Origin: Tribonema minus
Lineage: Eukaryota > Sar > Xanthophyceae > Tribonematales > Tribonemataceae
Direction: 5' to 3'
NCBI GenBank assembly: GCA_017506865.1
Contig: JAFCMP010000187.1
Span: forward strand, 33,673-97,672
DNA: 64,000 bases
Part shown: piece by piece, positions 52,050-62,684 of the stretch
Position numbering within the stretch: position 1 is the stretch's first letter
Layout of the letters: the number at the start of each line of letters is the position of its first letter
Made by a program: the position numbers and the translations under genes
Notes under the pieces: model-generated
Databases searched by the model: none
Told to the model about the DNA's origin: nothing
What the model saw: the letters and a program-made list of their open reading frames with translations, nothing else

Positions 52050-52355
52050 ATGAACCTCAAACTCATGTCATGTGTATGCAAGCTTGACAGCGCGCAGATT
52101 CCACTGAGTGGTTTTGCTGAAGTACTAAGTCTGCGTCGTATTTTCTCCCGTATCTTCCTCAGACGGAGTCCGATGCGCAGGTTTGCAAAGGCGTTTAAAA
52201 ACATTATGGCTCCAAAGCGGCGGCGAAGTTGGACACCATCAGATACCACACGCAAGCAGAGGCGACACTGTTGCACTTCAAGAGACTGTTGTTGGACGGT
52301 GTGCCACGCTGGACGAAGAGCAGCGGTGGCCGCCATGCCGGTCATTGAGTTGTAA
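52050..52355 (+). CDS. Unrecognised basic ORF
   Basis: A 101-codon frame with a strongly basic middle (FLRRSPMRRFAKAF, MAPKRRRSWTPSDTTRKQRR) ending at TAA. A 184-codon frame covers it on the minus strand (52573-52019), so the coding strand is not certain. No domain, no splice context. Confidence 0.15.
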   Translation: MNLKLMSCVCKLDSAQIPLSGFAEVLSLRRIFSRIFLRRSPMRRFAKAFKNIMAPKRRRSWTPSDTTRKQRRHCCTSRDCCWTVCHAGRRAAVAAMPVIEL

Positions 52356-52469
52356 TAAAAAGTCGTTGTATCCACTGTGCGGCGCTTGTGTGTGTGTGCT
52401 GCTTGCTTGCTTGCTTGCGTGCTGCGGGGACAAGTGTTGTTATGCGCGCAAACCCGACTATAGCCGTCG

Positions 52470-52605
52470 CGGTGCTCCGCTCCGTCGTCGTGCAGAGTTG
52501 CGCACCGAATCCGCACCAAGTGCCGCACCGCAGACCGCACCGGGGCAGCCCCGGTGCTGCACCAAACCCGCACAACGATATGTCAGGTTTTTCCCGACGT
52601 TGCGA
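52470..52605 (-). repeat. GC-rich palindromic repeat, inverted relative of 40218-40420
   Basis: Contains accggggcagccccggt and ggtgctgcacc palindromes, then acgatatgtcaggtttttcccgac, the reverse of the start of the 40.2 kb repeat. It abuts the 3' end of the minus-strand repeat-protein fragment. Confidence 0.6.
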
Positions 52606-53052
52606 CGCCGCCACACATGAAGGTGGTGAAGGACTCAGGGCCGAATCTGCTGCACCAGTTCTCCAGCTCCGCCTTGAACACCGTGTCACATAGCTTGCTC
52701 GCGACGCCGTCGCACATCAATGTCGTGAAGGACTTAGGGCCGAGTCTGGTGAACGAGTGATCCAGCTCCGCCTTGAAACCCGCGTCGTACAGCTTGCTTG
52801 CGACGCCGCCACACATGAAGGCGGTGAAGGACTTAGGGCCGAGCTTCTCTTAGGGCCGAGCTTCTTAAACCAGTACTCCAGGTCTCCATCATAGCTCGGG
52901 ATATCGAGGTACAAATTGCCGTGGAGTATGATGGCCTCCAGTACCGCCAAAATCTCCCACATAGTGCAGGACGCAAGGTTAGGAGGAGCCGCTGGCGGAG
53001 CGGCGGCGCGGAAGGCGAGGATGCACAGGGGACACTGAGGGCACAGCAGCAC
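52583..53052 (-). pseudogene. Protein fragment with 33-residue repeats, frameshifted
   Basis: The minus strand from 53052 reads LLCPQCPLCILAFRAAA (two CxxC pairs), NLASCTMWEILAVLEAIIL and GNLYLDIPSYDGDLEYWFKK, then LGPK. There a 17 bp direct duplication (52832-52865) shifts the frame. In the new frame about two and a half 33-residue repeats follow, with cores SFTTLMCDGVASKLCD and FKAELENWCSRFGPE, ending VATSGKT at TGA (52583). The DNA period is exactly 99 bp (52663 and 52762). I do not recognise the repeat; it resembles helical solenoid repeats in size only. No start was found. Confidence 0.45.
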
Positions 53053-53389
53053 CGCACGCTCAACCTGTCAGCCTGGCTACAGCCCGAGGACTAGAGAGCG
53101 GATTTCGCTCCACCGCGGGCCTGTGGCGAACAAGGCCAGACACGCAGCGTGGGTCGCCGGTGACAGCAAGTAAGCCTCGCATTGATTTTGCTAAAGCTAC
53201 CTACGCACACAGCGACATCGGCCGAAGCACAAGAAGGGCAAACTATAAAATAAAAAAAAATAAAACATCAGACGATATCGCCGTCGACGGATCGGGAAGG
53301 GGGAACCTAGGGCACACTGGATCGCAGGACAGTAGATAGCAGTTCACCAGATTAAGGTTTGAACGCTTGCTGACCAGCTTGATTTGCAG
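53053..53389. other. Spacer upstream of LINE-A copy 2
   Basis: No gene; an A-rich patch (aataaaaaaaaataaaa) at about 53248. The LINE-A border follows at ccgcacaaggg. No 5 bp duplication matching the 3' side was found. Confidence 0.5.
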
Positions 53390-53633
53390 CCGCACAAGGG
53401 ACCTCGCCTGGCAGAGACTGACTGCATTCAGCACACGCACAGACACGACAGGATCACGACACTGCAGCGGCAAGGACACGAATTGCACAGCATTGCATTC
53501 AACCTAGCTGCCTTGTGTTGGTCAGAGGCAGAGAGCTTGAGCACGCCGACTCGTTCCACCACCGCTCGTTTCACGACGGCGGGAAAAGCACCTCACCAGA
53601 TACACCAGAGCAGGGTGTGATTTTGAACTGGAA

Positions 53634-53723
53634 GTGGTATAGCTGTGCAGGGACGTGTTCGCGGTAGGCAGCCGCGCTTTCGAGATCGAGCCTGGGCCTT
53701 TTTTTTTTTTTTTTTTTTTTTTT
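53634..53723 (+). other. tRNA-like / Pol III-like module with T tract, LINE-A copy 2
   Basis: A-box-like tggtatagctgtgcagg (53634-53650), stem-loop cgcggtaggcagccgcg (53660-53676), B-box-like ctttcgagatc, then 25 T (53699-53723). The anticodon-like loop differs from copy 1 at one base (T33 to A), while the stem is unchanged. Confidence 0.5.
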
Positions 53724-53754
53724 CTCTCGCCCCTCAAAGTCGCCTTTCAAAGCT

Positions 53755-56700
53755 ATGGCCCTCCACTGGCTTACCAGCCCTACCTCACGTGGGGAGGGGT
53801 CACCTCTGAAACGCAAACGGGGACAGCGCAACCACGGGCTGAATACTGGCTTGTGGTGGTGGCAGGTCAAAGCTGCACGCCAATCTGACACACGCCGCAG
53901 ACGCCGCCATGGTGTTGGCCGTTGGGTACGCCTAGCGATACCGCCGCCGCCACCGATCCCGGGCCCGCCGCCAATCCCGGGCCCGCCGCCGATTCCGGGC
54001 CCGCCGCCGATCCCGGGCCCGCCGCCGATCCCAGGCCCGCCGCCAATACCGGGCCCGCCACCGATCCCGGGCCCGCCGCCGATACCGGGCCCGCCGCCGA
54101 TCCCGGGTCCGCCACCGATTCCGGGCCCGCCGCCGATACCCGGCCCGCCACCACCTCAGCTGATGGCCCAGAGCTCTAGACCGCGGCCGATGCCAGAGGT
54201 ACCAGTGTGCAGTCAGGTTGCAGAGCTGTGCAGAAGCATGCGCAGACTACACTTGTCGTCAGCCGACTCGGACGAGCCTCAGGGCAGTGGCAGCCATGCG
54301 CACGTCAAGAAGCGCCGCCGCCATCTGACCAGCCCAGGTGCCAGTAATCACTGTAACAGGGGATGCTCACAGACGAAGCGCCCGCGGCATCAGCCTGCCA
54401 GTGACTCGGAGTCTCAAGCGGCGAGTTTACGGGAGGCACTGCCGCCAACAGCGATAATTGTACTGAGCTTGGTGGTACTACCGCCACCAGCGGCAAGTAC
54501 ACGCCGTCGGGCGACACTGCCGCCGGATCCACCAGTAGCGACAACGCCAATGCCAAAACGACGATCGCGGCGGAAAACGCCTTTAGTGACGGCTGCCACT
54601 GCCGCACCAGCGGCGGGGCCCGCACCGGCCAACCCGGTGGTTGCACAGCCACGGACGACTGTCACAGCCGCCGCTGCATGCGGTCGCAAGGTTACCTCCG
54701 ACTTAACGGCGGCGGCAACGCCACGTGCGGCAGACATGGTGCCAAAACCACCGGCAGCCGCTGCCGCATCAGATGGCCAACGCGGGGCAGCTGCATCCCG
54801 GCGGGGTCGGCGCCGCGGCGCCAACGCTGGGCCGCCCCTGGGCCGCCTCGGAAGCATTGGCAGCATCAACCGCCCAGAGTCGCCGTGTGGCAAACTGAGT
54901 GCGCTGGCAAAGGCGGTCACCATGACCGTGCCCGTACCGATGGAAGTTGGCGAACCTACCAGTGGGCCAGCGGGTCACCAGAGACGGATCACGTCGCGGC
55001 CTTCGCAGCCAGCTAGCAGCGGCGCCTCTCCCCAGTGGCATCCCGGTCCTCAGCCGATGGAGGTCACCGCAGCGGCAACCCCATGTGCTGCAGACATGGT
55101 GACAACAGCACCAGCGGCCGCTGCTGCACCGGGCGGCGAACGTGGGGCGGCTGCACCCCGGCGGGGTCGGTGCCGCGCCAGCGCCCAAAGCACTGGCAGC
55201 GTCACCCGCCCAGAGCCACAGTCTGGCGGTGCGCTGGCAAAGCCGGTCACCGTGACCATGCCTGTACCGATGGAAGTTGGCGAACCTGGGCCGGCGGGTC
55301 ACCAGAGACAAATCACGTCCCGGTCTTTGCAGCCAGCTGGCAGCGGCGCCTCTCTGTCAGGCGGCAGCGTCACCTCTGACGGTAACAGTCGCAACGGGCA
55401 CCCAATATCCGGCATCACCTCTAGGACAGATCTGGCGCCCGCCAAGATACACGCTGCCAACCGGAAGGTCAATATCCCGGGGCTGGACTGCCGCATGTGC
55501 GACAAGTTCATAGTGCGAGCAAATCCTCGCGCCCTGGACAAGAATTGCCCAGCGGCACACGCATGTGCACACCAGCGCACGCGCCACACAGGGAAAGGGA
55601 AGCAATTTGCAGAACTGCATGTTCAGCTTTTCCTAGACCACCGACCAATATGCGGCGGCCTGGAGCAAATCTGCGATGGGTGCGGCAACCTCTTCATCAG
55701 ACGCACAGCAGCAAGCGCCACGACACCACCTGGTGATCTAGGGGCCCTGGACCAGTGCGACGTGTGGCGCTGCGCCGACTGCCTCGCAGGCCCGGTCGCC
55801 GCGACAGCATGCACACTGTCAGGCTGTGACCGTGCATCAGGCCATGATCACATTGCTGACATACACACCCGACCAACGACATGCGCGGCGGCAGCGGGTG
55901 GTGCAGCTGTTGGTGGGGGGAATAGCCTGAAGCCAACAGCCGCGCTGCTCGCCGCCGCTAGCAAATGTGGTCCCATACGCAAAATCCTCGGATGCGAGCA
56001 CCTGGGGGTGGACCCCAGGCAAGCCCATGCATCTACGTTGGACGGTGTGGCAGTTGCGCCGCTGCCGAGACTGACCCGGAGCAGCACAATGGGTGTGCTG
56101 CCTGGCGAAAGTCGTTCTAGCGATAGCGGCGCAACGATGTCAAGCAACGATCGTGTGCCCAGCACACCTGGCAGTGCAGCAGCTGCTGTCGCAGCGGGCG
56201 CTCAGTCTAGCGAATGCCCCAGGGACCCGACGGGATCTCACTGGCAAGGCTTGCTGGGGGCGGCTGGCGCACTCGCGCGCAGGGTACGTGCACTGGCCCT
56301 TGCCCCCAATCGGGCACGTGTCACGGTGCTTTGCGCTTGGCCGACGGGTACCAAGCTTGAACCCTGCCGCACGTCACGCCGACTGCACGCGCCAGCAACA
56401 CAGACCCTGCTGGGCCGGACTCCCTGCGCACCGCTGGTGAATCAGATGCATGACCTGACGGTCACGTTCAGCTTGCTCTCCCTCCGAGAAGAGGGTAACG
56501 ACCTGGCAGCGGTGTTTGACCAACTCTCCCTTAGGGAACCGGTCGTTGCCAGGTCGCCTCGCCAGCCAGCCGGGAAACATGGCGAGTCAGACGTAACGCA
56601 GGCCGGTGATACCAGCACCCACGCAACAATGACCGAGACAGCATCTGTCACGGCTATGGTTGCCAGTGGAAAGCGCAGTCGACGCACAGGTAAACACAGA

Positions 56701-59700
56701 CGGCGGACGCAGGAGCGACAGGCCCAGTGCGACAATTCTCCTGCACCCCTAGGGCAACTGGCACCAGCCACCACACCGCCAAGGGGCGGTGCCTCTGCCC
56801 CCTCAGCACCAATATCCGGGCCGGCGAAGGTCACCACCGTGACGGTGGCGACCCGGATACCCTCAACCGTGTGCCATACAGTCACCGTGGAGGAGCAGCA
56901 AGACGCGCTGGCAAAAGCCACCAACTATGGTTTTTCCACTTGGCACACGGGCCTGCAGGCACTCCACAAACAGGCGCTTGGGGAAAACACAGCGACGCTA
57001 GCACGTGGTGGGGAGCTTCGCCCCGTGAGCAACGTGGGCAACGGCAACTGCCTGATTCATACAGCTCTACACGGCATAGGCAGCGTCGCAGTTGAGCACG
57101 GACTGCCGGCCCCAGCGCTGGTGATTGCCATGCGAGAGGCACTGCTGGACGGGATGGTGGCATACGTCACGCAGGGGGCGGGCAAACAAGGGGCCAGCAT
57201 GTCATCGATGCGTCAACTGACCGCGCATGCCGCAGCCCAACCTGCGTGTACACGTGAACGATTCGACACGTACGGGACACGCGCTCGCTGCCTCGCAATC
57301 GAGTACGGCACAAATGAAACGGATAGCAAGGACAGCGGGCACACGCTCCTGCTGCAACGCCTACAGGAAGAGGGCGTGTGGGGACGGCCCCTCGGTTTGT
57401 CTGTGTGGGCCATTGTTGCAGCGGTCTACGCGGTCTCGGTGACGGTGTGGCAGGCCAAGCCTCAGGCCACTGGCAGCACGCAAAAATCAACAGGGCTGGT
57501 GCTGGCACAACTGATGGGGCTGCCAGCGGGATTCGCACCGGCGACTCCAGCTCAGCCTGACTGCCATCTGGATGTGCTGTGGACGCCGCCTGGGCTATAT
57601 ACAAATGTGGGACACTTTGAACTGCTTGTCGCCCCTGCGGCAGCTCCGCCCTTGCCAACCACTATGACAGCGTCGGCGACCACTCAAGCTGACAGCACCC
57701 ACATCACGGCTCCGGGTCGGACACAGCCCCGTACTGCGCTGCAGTTGCCACAGCAGCCTGAGCCACTGAGGTGTCCACTATGCACACTGGCATTTTGGCA
57801 GCTTGGTCAGAAAGAGGACAGCAAACAGCGAGGCAAACTGTCAGCTGCGAGCCGCATGGCACCGGTAGTGGCCCACTTCAACGGTGGTAGCTGCACGAGG
57901 TCGATGCTGAACCCTGAGGCGAGCACATCACACTGTCAGCAAAATCCGGCGGCAGCATACGCCAAGGGCATCCGGCAGCAGGTTGATCACGACCCATCCG
58001 GTGACCGTGCCCCTTCAGGCAGCAGTACCTGCAGGACTGGGGCACACCATGCCAAGCATGTGCAGGAGATGAGCACCATGTATGGTTGCACGGCAGAAGA
58101 CTTCCTACGGGCGGTAAGGAAGCTGAGTGCATGCACAGGTGCCTGCGGCCTGGTCCATATGTCAGCCAGCGCGGGGCAGAGGCAATGCGCGCTGACCTCG
58201 CCATGCCACACGTGTCGACGGAATGGAAGCGCCCCCACGTGCGCACGCCCGGCAGTACCCCCGGGCCAGTCCGAGGGCGGGGGTGCGGGTAGCGACGGCG
58301 CGGCCGCGGCGGCGGGGGCTGCCGCAGCGACACCTCCAAAACTACCGGCGGTGCCGGCTAGTGGCGCTGCTAACTCAAAGTCTAGCAAGAAACGCCCGGC
58401 GGCTACGGCAACCGGCGCGCAACGCCGGCGCCGAACGGCAGCTGCTGCGGCACCGCCTAGCAGCGCCGGCAGCCGCACTCAGTCTGACAGCCTGAGGCTG
58501 CAGGACAGCAGCCCCTCCCACGGGACGGCCGTGGGATGGGCGGACATGGACGTGGACCCGCCGGACAATGCCGCGTCACCGCCCCCCCCGACCACCACCA
58601 CCAGTGGCAGGCCCTCAAAGCCCCAGGCACGAGCATCCCTGGCTTGGGACCTCTCGACGCCCTCGGTCGTCCACGCACTTGACCAGACCAATGAGGCGGA
58701 TCTACTGCTGCTGCGGTTCACCACGACTGCCAACCCCTTCCGCACTCAGCTGCAGTGCACCCAGTGGGCACGGCTAGTGGAGCACGCCACACGACTACTG
58801 GCGGACGCCACAGACAGTGCACGTGAGGCGGCACGGGTGCGCCTCCACCATGGTGCCGGGGCGTTTGCTCATCAGGTTTCTCAGACTCTAGTGCAGCGCG
58901 GCTACAGGCTGATGCACCTGCTAGCAGCGATGGCCTTTGGTAGGCAACCGGAGGGAACCGGTATGCCGCCTGCAGCCCGGCTGGCAGCGTTGCTGTCTGG
59001 CGACTTCGCGGAGCTACTGAGAAAGACGCTGTCAGCAGCAGCGGCGCTGCGGGCCCCCAAACCAAACAACGCAGCTATGGCGTCGGCACAAACGAACTTC
59101 GATGCCGACTGGACGGAGGCTGACTCCAGGCAGCAAACAGCATGCGCTGCCCTCTCAGGCAAGCGACGGGGGGTAGGCTTGGCTGCCGCACGACTAGAGG
59201 CGCGTGAAGCATGCGCCCCAGCAGACGAGGTCGCGGCACAGGTGCTGGCAGCAAAGCACCCTGAAACTGGCACCCGGCCGGGGGTAGTCGATACGCCAAT
59301 GGAGCAAGTGCGCGGCCTGGTACGCGACGCCCGGCGGCACTACTTACACAGCGCAGGGGTGGCAACGACCACCGGGCCAGCTGGCAGCGGCAGTCCTGTC
59401 TTCGAATCGGGTCAGGCACATGATCACAGCGATAGGCCTGAGGATGCTGCCAGCGCAGCCGGACGGCGCCTCGAGGTGGAGGCGGCAGACATACTGTCGA
59501 CCTTGTCCGCAGCAGGGGCGGGGAAGGCAGGAGGGCTGGACGGCCTACGCTATGAACACCTCTTGATGGCCGCTGGGCCTGGTGCACCAGTGAAAGCAGC
59601 CACCCGCCCCGTGAGCAGTGCCTCGCCAGGACTAGCTGGTGATTCAGAATCAGATGTGATGGAACCGGCATTCGCCCATCACCTGGCCAAGGTGTTCACG

Positions 59701-62589
59701 ACGCTGCTTGTTGAGCCCGAACTGCTGCCGGAGCAATCGCAACGGCTTCTCCGCGCCGCGGCCCTCTCAGGCATAGGACAGAAGCGGCGTCCGATCGCCT
59801 GCTCCAGTGTCTGGCGCAGACTCCTCGGGTCCACAGCGGCACGGAGTGTCAAGGGCAAGATATCGGGGCTGCTGGCCTCCATGTCGCAGTTTGGCGTAGG
59901 ATACCGGTCTGGCGTCGAGCATGTGGCAGCGCGCGCGCGCGTGTGGCACGAGCTGTATGGCACCACTATCCAACTGGACTGTGAGAACGCATTTAACAGT
60001 GTGGATCGCGCCGCCATTGTGCGGGGGCTTATGCTCTTCTGTCCGGAGCTGCTCCCGCACTTTGAGTCCGTATACTGTGGTGACACTGCCCCAGAGATGC
60101 GGGTGGAGGTGAACGGTGAAGCTCGCATTATCTGCTCCCACCTAGGGTGCCAGCAAGGGGACCCTCTAGGGCCGCTGTACTTTGCAGTGGCAGCGGCCTT
60201 CCTACTCTTCTACCCTGATGGAGTGAATGCGACGCCCGGCAGTATGCCGGCCTACGGCCACAGCACAGCGGAACCGCCAGCCCCGCACTGCGCTTTCCTG
60301 GATGACCTCAACGTGCTGCAAGCTGCCTACTTCGACGATGCAGCGGCCGCTGGGGTGGCAGAGGTGATCCGCCGGCTGGCGGCAGGGGGCCTACGCGTTC
60401 GACCAGACAAGTCGCTGGCCATCGCCATGCGCGGCACAGTGTTTGATGAAGCGGCCAGAGCACGCCTGCGCGCCCTTGACATACCGTTTGTGGACACCAC
60501 CATGCCAGAATCCAGTCAGGGCTTTACGTCGGTCGGGGTACCGGTAGGGCACCCAGCCTATGTGCACGCTGCCATGAGCAAGCATCTGGTCGACGCAGGG
60601 ACATGGCGATTGTCGTGGCAGCTAGCTGGAATGGCGCGGCATCACCTACAGGCAGCACAGTTCATTCTACGCAGGTCACTGACGAAGCGCATGGGCTTCT
60701 TAGCTCGGGTCGTTGACACGGCTTTGAGTGAGACATGGTTGCACGCGTTTGACGGGTTCTGTGCATGGACGCTCGAACGCATGCTGCATCTGCACGGCTG
60801 CTCTACCGCGGCAGCCATGAAGTCACACCTGCTGGCCGCCTGCACTGCTGGTGACAATGAGGAAGCCAGCAGTGGCAGCGTGCTGGTATTGCCGCGCTTG
60901 GGCCCGCCAGAACTCACGGACATCGCAGTGCCACTGCGGGCGTCACGGTTGCCGGAGCGACGAGGCGGTCTGGGCATGCCGCTTTTGGGGCTACTGGCAC
61001 CAGCCGCATACACGGCCCAGGCATGCACAACACTGCGGCCGGCAATAATTCATGCCACTGTGGCAGCAGGGGCCCTGAGGCTCGGCACTGACGAACACGG
61101 CGCAGTCACCTGGTTCGCGCAGCACTCATGCGCAATACGCGAGGACCAGGGACTGCCGCCAATCATCGAGGCCGTGCGACGCTCTACGCGAGCGCTGACA
61201 GCTGATGGCGGCGAAAAATCACGCACAGCTGTGGCCGAGCAGCTCCCAGCATCGTTGCTACGGTGGGCAGCAGATACGACGGCCGCAGCGTCGACGCTCC
61301 CCACTGCGGTGCAAGCGATCTACGCCGCAACTGCCGTCACGGAGACAGGGGACCACTGAGCCAGCCCCACACACCCACGGCATTGTGCCTGGCGCCGAGG
61401 CGGCCGCTGCGGCGGCGACCGTACCTGGCCCTCAAGCCGCTGCCGCGGCTGCCCCTTCCACGCCCGCTAAAACACAAACTAGCGCGGAAGAAAGCAGCTG
61501 CAGCGGCGGGCAGGAGGACGACGACGACGACTGGGAGGCCTATGCTGACGAGATCTGCAGGAAGGTAGTGCCCCGCCGCCGGCGCGGTCACTTCACGCAC
61601 GGACTACAAGCCGGCCTTTCAAATGTTCTTCGACGTCAATACGAGGATTGCCTGGTGGAGGACCTAGAGGCTGCCTCGGCTGGTGCCGTGGGCAAGCCGA
61701 CGCAGGCTACACTATTGGTGACTTGCGCGACACCAGCCGCCGCCGCCAACAGGCTAGCGCGCGGGTCCTGGCGCAGCTGCGCAGCCAGCGTGCGTCCGGG
61801 GCAATGGCGTGGATGAGCGTGCCACCCGCTGCCAATGACCGCCCGGGTGCGGCGCCCATGTCCAGTATGGCAGCAGCCACGATGATTTTGGTTGCGATCT
61901 TCATAGACGGGTGGGGCATACAGGGCGAGGTGTGCCCATGGCGGTGCAGTGACGTGAGCCCCACCTCCACGCATGCGATCAGCTGCCCCAGCCAGCACAT
62001 ACGGGGGCACAACGCGACACACACTGCCCAAAAGCGGTGCCTGCAGCGCATCTTGAGACAGCACCATGTCTCTATTGTCCGCAATGAGGACGCTAGCGTC
62101 TTCAAGGTACCGGGGTATCGGGCGGACACAGTCATTGACCCAGGGTGTCTGCACTTTAGCAGTGCATACCGTAACAAGGGAATAGTGCTAGACACAAGTG
62201 TGCGCGCGCCCACAGCGAGCTCGTACCTGACAGGCAAAACAAATGCCTCGAACACGGACGGCTATGCTGCTGGGGTGGGGGAGGACGCGAAGGTCAAGCA
62301 CCACACCGGCACCTTGACGTCATCTTGGGCTTTTGTGCCATTCGTGCAGGAGTCGTACGGACGGCTGGGCAAGCAGACAAGCCTTTTTGTTAAGGAGTTG
62401 GCAATGCACTCAGCACTGTGCTCAGGGGGGGGGAAGGCAGATGTGTTACGCAAGGCCGGGTTAGCTAAGCGTCAGATCCTCATTGAGCTGAGCATATCGC
62501 TGGCGCGGGAGTTGGCGGAGCGCGTCATGGCATACACACGTGGAGCGCGAATGCTGGGCTGTGTTGCGGCGCCGGTATCCAGCTCCTAG
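53755..62589 (+). pseudogene. LINE-A polyprotein, copy 2, frame lesions near the RLE
   Basis: ATG at 53755 (MALHWLTSP) opens 2534 codons covering the Pro-rich head, Cys/His clusters, OTU protease (GNGNCLIHT near 57040, GHFELL near 57613) and the complete RT (QLDCENAFNS near 59970, FLDD near 60297). Compared with copy 1, an extra base near 61345 brings a stop at 61357-61359. A base lost near 61712 restores the frame. The remainder to 62589 holds the CPWRC zinc cluster and RADTVID/IVLDTSV endonuclease core. A third small change at 62580 gives an early TAG, so the C-terminus is six residues shorter than in copy 1. As written, translation would yield an RT without its endonuclease. Confidence 0.9.
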
Positions 62590-62684
62590 GGCACAGCGCA
62601 GACTAGGCTGCTGCGTTGACGCAAGCTTTTCGATTGCATAGGCAACCCGGCCTCCTTGGGCCTTTATAAATACAAGTCCCATAC

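Larger units (their letters stand above)
53390..62684 (+). mobile_element. LINE-A copy 2, full-length, damaged ORF
   Basis: A 9.295 kb plus-strand copy, nearly identical to copy 1 from ccgcacaaggg to cccatac and one base different in length overall. It keeps the tRNA-like leader, T tract (25 T), PPPIPG array (11 units) and all coding domains. No clear target-site duplication is seen: the left flank ends gatttgcag and the right flank starts gtactta. Recombination or a blunt insertion may explain this. It faces away from copy 1, with the two 5' ends toward each other across 28.15 kb. Confidence 0.9.

Noticed and set aside
53245..53265. A-rich patch as the poly(A) tail of an upstream retrocopy
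   Set aside because: No retrocopy or ORF end precedes it and no flanking duplication was found.
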